A stretch of 64,000 nt of DNA from Malachius bipustulatus (lineage: Eukaryota > Arthropoda > Insecta > Coleoptera > Melyridae): contig OU342631.1 of NCBI GenBank assembly GCA_910589415.1, forward strand, positions 59,672,598 to 59,736,597, read 5' to 3'. How positions within the stretch are numbered: position 1 is the stretch's first letter; each line of letters begins with the position of its first letter. Below the pieces are notes generated by a model. The model was not told the origin of the DNA, made no database searches, and worked only from the letters and a program-made list of their open reading frames with translations. Shown here one piece after another: positions 56,641 to 64,000 of the stretch. The position numbers and the translations under genes were made by a program.

Positions 56641-57771
56641 CTGACAAACAGACTATCAAAATTAAAAATTAACATAATTTTTGTGTACATCAATAATATG
56701 CCTTTAAAATGAAGTCTCACTTGACCCCCATGACACCACCATTTTACATAAAGCTGATGTATCAAATGTCAGAAAGGACATTGCAGACGTTACTATTATA
56801 AGCCATGATAAAACTACACAAGGTATGTCAGCAGCTTGAGACAAAAATACATTTTTGCTATCAGACAGTAGGGTATACTGAAGTAAAACTTGTTAAAGCT
56901 ACTAGAACATCTTCAAACGTCGAAATAAGCTACTGAATCGCGACTTTACATCATAATTACTGCCAAGTCGCATGTAGCTATCACCACACTGACGCCACAG
57001 GCTGCGCGCTGACATAATATATTGTTTATTTGTATCATGCTATAAGCTATCTAAGCGGGCCTCACTGAAACAAAATAGACTGTCAAAATTGAAAACTCAC
57101 ACCATTAGCTTTGTGTGGATAACTAAAGTACCTTTAAAAACAGGTATCATATATGACCCGCAATGCCCAGCAAAATATTGAAGTTGGCAGGGGCTGCAAC
57201 GTCAATTTTGACATTTGACAGTTTTACATCAAGAACCATTGTAATTTAGTTTATTGAAATTAGTTTTTGTCTGAAAATTCTACCTCATTCTGCTCGGAAT
57301 CTAAAAGGGGGTATGGGACAGTAAATTATTTATTTCTTCAAATGTCAGTAAATCAGACATTACTCGACTGAGTAGTCGGTCGCGAAGTGTCACTTTTCCA
57401 CCGCCGGGGGTTTACTTTTTATTTTCCTTCCGCCGGAGGGAAAGTGTTGTCATAGCAACATCAACATTACAAACAAACAAATACCTACTTATTTAAGAAT
57501 CAACGAATCAAATTTTATTAGTTTAGATCCGTATTTTTAAATAAAATTGATAATTGACTGTGCTAAGATTAGAAAACTTTTGAGTTTAATTTTAGGTATC
57601 CGGGTTAAACGAAGGAGTTTAGTATTTAATAAAAATTTTAATTTTGAGGTTAAAGTAGGTACACCGGAATAAATTTATTACGTAAAACGTCATATTTAAC
57701 TCGAGATGATAGTCGAGCTCTCTCAGCTTACAGCTCAGATAACAGAAATGTCAGAAGAAAGTTAGGTTAGG
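56641..57771. other. Unassigned with a CpG-containing hairpin
   Basis: 57385-57455 forms a hairpin: GTGTCACTTTTCCACCGCCG pairs with CCGCCGGAGGGAAAGTGTTG. A CACTTTCCCTCCG word recurs at 58269, perhaps the other end of an old element. No gene. Confidence 0.4.
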
Positions 57772-58020
57772 TGACTGTCGTGGTCCAGTGTTTAACTCCG
57801 CTAGGTTACGGAACCATACATCGCGGGTTCGAAACTCAGCTCGGCTCGCTTTACTTTTCAGATTCATTTTCGAATATCTGTGAAAAGTAAAACAAAGGTT
57901 TTAAAGGCTATATTTAAAAATTGTGTCTGGCAAAATGAGCACGATCTCGAAGCCATATTACCAGAGTGGATAGACTATGTCTTACCTGCACAGTTGAGAC
58001 CGATGCTCCCTCTTTAAAAA
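57772..58020 (+). mobile_element. tRNA-derived SINE with 14-bp target duplication
   Basis: The head TGACTGTCGTGGTCCAGTG holds an A-box-like GTGGTCCAGTG. A clear B box GGGTTCGAAACTC lies at 57826-57838. The body matches the SINE at 50640-50755 and ends with an A-run. Flanks AAAGTTAGGTTAGG at 57758-57771 and 58021-58034 are identical, a perfect 14-bp target duplication made of TTAGG-like units. Pol III transcribed; mobilised by a LINE in trans. Confidence 0.88.
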
Positions 58021-58034
58021 AAAGTTAGGTTAGG

Positions 58035-59828
58035 TTGTGTTTGCCATAAACAAATAAATTCCAATTCCTTTCGATGATGATTATTATCCCGACCTGCATT
58101 TTGAATATTGAAAACAATTTTGTAATGATTTGAATTTTGATTTTTTAAATGATACCTACCTCCCGATCTAGAATAATGAACATATTTTATTATTATTGTT
58201 TCAATAAGCTTCGTTTTCAAACTTCGAACTTCGTTCGGCTGATAAACACGAGCGCGCCACAAAAGTCTCACTTTCCCTCCGTATAAAATAATATACTATG
58301 TTAAAACCATTTATCCGCCTTCTAAATGCAAATAATCAAACGATAATGATATGTGGGGGAAAGTAGAGTAAAGTGGAATAGTTAAGGACAATGTGATACT
58401 ATTAAAGATGAGACCTATTATTGTATATCGTAGGTACCTACATGATTATAAAATTTTTCCAGAGGTAGTTTCCAATAACTATTATATCTTTTCAAGTGAT
58501 GTAATTTATTATTAGTTAGCGATTTATTATGGGTAACTATAATGGGTTACTGTATTTTCTAAATGAAAGTAATTAATAGAATAATGATAAATCATGAGGT
58601 GACCTTCTTGCCGTCTCGAGTACTTTGTATTTCTGTATTTTTGGTTTATGTATTTGTCAGTGTATTCTTCCTCGCGTAATTTGGGAAAGTTTGGACATTG
58701 CAAAACGACTAGGTAGGAGTGGCTTATCAGATCAGGTCTAGTGAATTGTCAGACAACAAACAGGACTAGTATTATAATGGTCTGTGCATGTGCTATCATT
58801 CTACGAGTATAGTATACGAACTGTTTCGGAACTGAGTGTGTATGACTGTCAAGACAAGTTAGTGGGACTATCCGTATTCTTTCGCATGATAACCGGTTGT
58901 CCAGAATCAGCAGTACATTACAATGAGAGAAACCAGAACATCTTAGCGAGTATGCCAGTATGATCTATCAATTATCTATCAAGAAGAAACCAATTTACTG
59001 GAAAACAAGACGTCAACAGAGAAGTACCTTGTAAATACAGAAGATGACCAGGAACTTTTTGTTTCGATGTCAATTCGATATCTGTTGCAGCATCATGAAA
59101 CATCCTAGACAGCCTGGACAATAGAAAATCGTTCAGAGTTCATGACTCCAATCACTCACCTAATTGTGAACCAAACAGAACATGTGGAGTGGCAGTGGAT
59201 TGACACCTTTTCTTTACTTGACTAACAGAGACTTAACTCAACGACACCGAAGCAGCTGAGAGTGATGAGCAAGTGTCATTGTTATTCGAATCCATCCACT
59301 GGTAGGACAATACAGTGCATGTGATGAAGTAAATAAGATCCAACAGGAGCTTTGAAATTTGGGAACGAAAGACAAGTCATGGAAAACATCTTCGCCAGGA
59401 AAGTAGCAGGGTGGCAACAGTTCGCAATCAGCAAATGAATAATCTTGCCGAATCCACCTTGAAACATTGGCTGATTTTCAGAATCGAATTTTCGTGAACA
59501 AACTTTTAGGTTTCTACGTGATTTTTCGTGCCAATAAATACTGTCTTTTAGTGCCAATCATGGACTCCAACTTTACAAAAGGTTCAAAAAGTAAAACATG
59601 GCTACGAAATCTGAATTAGCAGAAATCATCGTACCGCAAAACACTGGAATTCCGTCGGCACAAAACACCTTAAGCGCGTCTACCACTACGGTTTACCCAG
59701 TGCTTCAACAGCTCAAAACTCACTGGACGGAGAATTATGTAGCATCGACCTGACCACACAATAACACTCCTTACCGAACTAGTCAAAAGAAGAATAATTG
59801 ACGAAATGCGAACATGTGTTGTGTAGTG
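58035..59828. other. Unassigned
   Basis: Less AT-rich from about 58600. A 51-codon ORF at 59598-59753 (starts MATKSELAEIIVPQN) is uninterrupted but unrecognised. Nothing else is supported. Confidence 0.3.
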
Positions 59829-60163
59829 TACCGTGTTAGCTGAATGACACTATAGGGATAGGATTTATGAGCGAAGAGAGATGGAAGTACACTGAACACT
59901 GTAAACGTAAAAGAGAAGGCGATAGATGTCACTGTAGAACTACTTGCCAGCGATGTTTTCTAACCTGTCAATTTTTAACTAATTAATTTAAAAAACTGCA
60001 CATTTTTCATAACACAAGTTACAAATTGTGGTCGCTTCGCTAATTTTTGTATTAACATGACAACGCACAGATTCTTCATCTTCTCTTTATGCACATCTCC
60101 CTACATATAGCTATCTTATCCTGTGTATTTCTACATACCTAGGATCATTCAGCCAACACGGTA
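59829..60163. mobile_element. Small TIR element (MITE)
   Basis: Ends TACCGTGTTAGCTGAATGA and TCATTCAGCCAACACGGTA. An inner GAGAGATGG / GGGAGATGTG pairing is weak. 335 bp, with TA at both tips, as for Tc1/mariner-type insertions. Non-coding. Confidence 0.75.
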
Positions 60164-63100
60164 TATTATTTATAGTTAGTTAATTGTATCATAGATGTAC
60201 GATAATGAGTAATGACGAATGTTGAAGCATTACCTCATAATATCCCAAGAGGGCTGGTGTGAAAATGTTCGACAAATTGGTTGCCAGTCAGTATGGCGAC
60301 ATCGTCATTGCAGTAAGCGGCGGGTGTCAGAGAGCCCAGATGAGCGAGACTTTAGTCAGTACCCGCCAGTGTAATTCTCTTGAAGTCTCACAGTCTCAAA
60401 GTTGTATGTAATAATAATTTTATTGTTTTCCACTGAAGATTGTAAATTCGTAAGTCCTGCCTCGTTGATTTTAAAGACTACACAAGTTAACTAATACATA
60501 TAGCAGGCCAGTCAGTAACCAGCAGGTGCAGTGCGTGTTACTCAAAGAGGTATTTTATTATGATGGCATGTTGGAATGGGTTACTAATAAAATAGTAAAC
60601 ATGTAGTAAGTAGTGCACTCGAGGTACGGCTTGAAGGAAAATAAGTAAATGTTACAATAGGCAGTGGTAAGCGAGTGTCAAGCTGCCACTCCATAATATG
60701 ACATAAATTAGTTGTAGATATATAGCGTGTCCGTGGCATCAGCTCCGAAACATCAAACGTAACGTTAGAAAGAAAAATTGTAACAGCGGAAAGTACTTTA
60801 GATAAAATCTATTGTAGAACGGAATAACGCTGGCTCCACGAAGGTGAAAATATATATGTACTGGAATGTCCAAACTGACAGACTAGCATGTGGGAGGCCT
60901 TATACTCCCCGGAGATAAGGGAATCTTTAGATTAGTTTAATCTTTAAATATTCTAGAAGTAAAAAAGAAAACTCATCGAGTTCTATTTTTCAAAGTGGGG
61001 AGTGGTGTGGCGGAGCCAGGACAGTAAAAGAGACTTCTGGTAATTTTTTAAGAATATCAAAATTAACATTTGTGTTTAAATGCGCTTAAAGAGAATTTTA
61101 TAATTTTCTGATAAAGAGAAATGTCTTTCCCAATCATATGAACTCTAATAAGATGGATAAATTGTAAACTTTACCATATAGGAAGAATGAATCAATTACA
61201 TGCTATAACCTTCCGTTCCACCCCGAGCAATTTTCGGGGAGGTTAGGAATGCTATTTAGCAGCCAGCTAGCTCAAAATGAGAATTTAACTATTGTTATGG
61301 CAATGCACACAAATGAACAACGTCACAGGCAGAAGAAAATTCACAAGCAAATTTTAACAGTTTTTATTAAGTTAATAAATATAAATAGATAGTAAAATAT
61401 AATAAATAGATCAAATATCACAAAATAGAGAAATACAATTATTGGTGAATTACAGATGATCACAGGTAGGTATACAGTTAACAATAAAATATCAAATTCA
61501 CAGAAATTATGACATGATTATAATAATGAAATAGGTATTAATTAAATGAGAAGGATTAAACGGCAAAGCACAAAAAAATTATATTGAAAACCACACGATG
61601 ACGTGTGGGGGCGATATTAATAATAGAAAAATATGCTTTATTGAATAAGATTAAAAATTACAAACTGCGGAAATTATTGACATAATGGGGCCCTAGAGCC
61701 CTGGAGGTTAAATGATAGTTAAAAAAAAAGAACAATGATTTGAAAAATGAAAAATAGCAACCAGGCTAGGTATACCTACTCGGTAGAAGGAATATTTGAA
61801 GGCCCAGAGGCTATGTACCTAGCGACACAAAGAGTATTAAAGCGTAACATCGTAAAGACATTATTGCAAGCAATAATGCTATAAGAACTTTTTCTGCAGG
61901 GTAGTATTCCAACAATATTTATTTTATCTTCAGGATAAAATGTGCTTTTCATGGATTAGTCAATTTTTATAAAATTGTCAATTATATAAGTACCTACATA
62001 TTACACTGACAAGGATTTATGATGGGAAATTAATCCCCTGCTTTAAAACAAGCGCCTATTAGGTACATAAAAATGTAAATCAAGTTAAGTTGTTTCTTAC
62101 AGTTTCTAAATTTTGAATTATACCTAGATACGGTCCTGGTCAGACACCCGTCTCTATTTACTTTTCAATGTTGGTTGTCCCTTAATCTCTTAAGTAAACA
62201 TTGCAAAAAGATTTACGAGAGTTCAAATATCTATTCCATCCACTATATACCAGTGAAGAATTGAACCACTTATCTTTGTAAAGCAGGTGGTGATGGTGCC
62301 TGCTTCAAAAGTGTTCCACACGACTCCCCGAGGACGTGCCATGGATGGTGGAAATGCTGGTGGTAGTGCTGGTCGTGCCGTGGCAGTGCTCCTGGTGCTG
62401 GTGCTGGTACCGTTGCTAGCTAGCCGGTCATGATAGGCCTGTCATCGGTCCTGATGGTCTTGTGGTCGTAGAAAGGCATCCATTAAAAAGGGGGCGAACT
62501 CCCTACAGCAGATCAGAATATTTCAGACTCAGCACAATAATGATCGGCGTGGATCCTCGAGAGTAATTAGAGCGTGTTGAACTTAAATAGCTCAACCCTT
62601 CACATGATAAAATTTGAGGTTAATAAAAAGTAACCTCCAAAACTCTCGAGAACTCACCGTCAACAATAAAATATAAAGCAATATAAAATATAAAGCAATG
62701 GTAACAATGATCATATGAAAAGTAATAAGGGATTAATGAAAGTAATTTAAAAAAATGAAATGAGATCGGCCATCTTGACTTATTGCCACTCGCCTTTTAT
62801 CGCGGTATTGCAAGATAAAAGCAGCACTACGGAGAATGCTCCACACTTACCTGCCGAGTGGGTGACGGTTGCTTCTTTAGCTGTGAGACATTATTGAATA
62901 TTGATTTGGAACAATAAAAATTAATAGGTGTTTGTTTAAAATGCTTAACAGGAATCAATCACTCACTACTGCGCTGTAACTTATATCAATTATCTCCCTC
63001 CCTGCAGGTATTACGAATTGCAGCGAGGCGCGACTCGTGAAGTACGAACGGTAGTGTCGCCCTCGTTCGGTGTAAATGCCACCTATTAAGGCAACGTATA

Positions 63101-63824
63101 GTGTGGTCCAGAAATACACAGTTCTTCCTACAGAGAAAATGAACAAAAATTTTATTTATTTAAAAATGAATGTAACGGTATCAAAATAACCGTTACGATG
63201 CTATTGTAGAAAAGCAGAGACAACTTCCTAATCGGGCCAGAGAATAGCTAGCGCGGCGGATATTTGTTTAACACGTGCAGGAATTTCTTAATTCCAGCTC
63301 GAGTGCTGACTGTGAAAAACTTACACTCACTCGAATAAATAAAACATGGTTGCCAGTTTCATTGCCAGAATTCTAATTATGTACGTAAAGTAAAGATGTA
63401 ACTTCGAAATAAAAATCGAAGGTACAGCATTCCGGCGAAAAAAGTAGATTTTCCGGGTAAAAAATTACCAGGAGCCCATTACCGGCAAATAGTGAGCTTG
63501 TGAGACTAAAAGTCCGATTCACTTTTATTAATTTAACCTGTCTAAACTAAATTACGAGTACTTGACCATATCAGGGACCGCCATAGCACTAATCCATTCC
63601 GCTGATAGATGTTTAATTTGATTTACCTAATTGTTTGACTTAATTTATAGTTTAATAAAATTGTCAAGTTTATAGTTTACATTTATATTAAATAGTATTT
63701 CTCTCCTATCCGATCCTTGAGGACTGTTCACAAGTGGATTGTGAGCAGGGGTGGTGATGGGGCCTTTCCCTTGTTCCTTTTTTTTTGTTCTTGTGTGTTA
63801 ACCTACACCCTGATAACTCGGTCT
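60164..63824. other. Unassigned, with a GGTG/CTG-rich patch
   Basis: No gene recognised. GGGGAGTGGTGTGGCGGAGC at 60998-61017 resembles a polypurine tract plus LTR start, but no second LTR was found. 62330-62430 is rich in CTGGTGCTGGTG units. The ORF at 62955-63146 is not recognisable. Confidence 0.3.
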
Positions 63825-63900
63825 TATTTATTAAAAATGCTCATGCATAGCAGAGGAATCCCTATGACGCTCAGGTAACGGTGCATGAGTGAAGATATCG
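63825..63900 (-). mobile_element. Very short LINE 3' end
   Basis: It matches the last 75 bases of the LINE at 51471 (GGAATCCCTATGACGCTC, CGGTGCATGAG, AGATATCG), preceded by the TTTATT tail on the plus strand. A severely 5'-truncated copy. Confidence 0.7.
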
Positions 63901-64000
63901 TATAAAGCATAAATGATTTAACAGATTTAGAAGATAACATAAATCATAATAATAAATTTTCCAAACACTTTTATTCTATGAAAATGTTTAGATACTTTGG
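63901..64000. other. Unassigned end of window
   Basis: AT-rich, nothing recognised. Confidence 0.3.

Noticed and set aside
57772..57845. tRNA gene
   Set aside because: A and B boxes are present, but the cloverleaf is poor and the unit has a SINE body, A-tail and target duplication.
60998..61017. Possible polypurine tract and LTR start (GGGGAG then TGGTGTGGCGG)
   Set aside because: No second LTR, PBS, or retroelement coding sequence nearby.

Overview
The window looks like a repeat-dense, AT-rich insect nuclear genome. The evidence is eukaryotic: a candidate spliced first exon, Ty3/gypsy and BEL/Pao LTR retrotransposons, two LINE lineages, tRNA-derived SINEs, pogo/Tigger-like transposase remains, many long-hairpin (foldback) elements whose ends share the core TACAGGGTG, and short TTAGG-like runs. 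The species cannot be fixed from sequence alone. Almost everything readable is transposon-derived. The only candidate host-gene piece is a coding first exon at 1276-1545 ending in a clean splice donor. No downstream exon was recognised, so much of the window may be intron or intergenic DNA.

Layout: 1-890 and 14045-15025 are inverted copies of one repeat; the second copy continues into a hammerhead-ribozyme-like motif (13951-13990, minus). 2979-6615 holds three foldback elements, one carrying a 5'-truncated LINE with a 12-bp target duplication. 10022-13297 is a long hairpin element split by a 2.4-kb insertion with TG..CA ends and an ATAT duplication; the insertion carries a promoter, four 40-bp repeats and a small AT-hook ORF. 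15838-24075 holds further hairpin elements, including one with a degraded Cys-rich gene fragment.

24558-41545 is a nested composite. Inverted arms and an element with GTAAGTGTAAC ends are split by a gypsy element (27365-40830, minus; 289-bp LTRs, 3 differences; ATAT duplication). The gypsy integrase is split by a BEL/Pao element (29294-36487, minus; 290-bp LTRs, 1 difference; CCAGT duplication). The BEL gag is split by a 237-bp Harbinger-like MITE (TAA duplication). The gypsy element has a SAP domain in Gag. Downstream of the integrase it encodes a TARG1/OARD1-like macro domain and a CCCH zinc finger, which I consider the most interesting coding content here. An accessory ADP-ribose hydrolase acting inside a retrotransposon life cycle is an inference from domain content.

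42880-64000: a 103-bp satellite (about 16 units) is followed by two large inverted copies (about 46.0-48.65 and 53.33-56.64 kb) of a degenerate unit. In both copies a pogo/Tigger-like DDE transposase lies next to an NSD-type SET-domain pseudogene in the same orientation. Between the copies lie a SINE interrupted by a hairpin element and a LINE reverse transcriptase with one frameshift. The last 8 kb holds a SINE with a perfect 14-bp target duplication, a small TIR element and much unassigned DNA.
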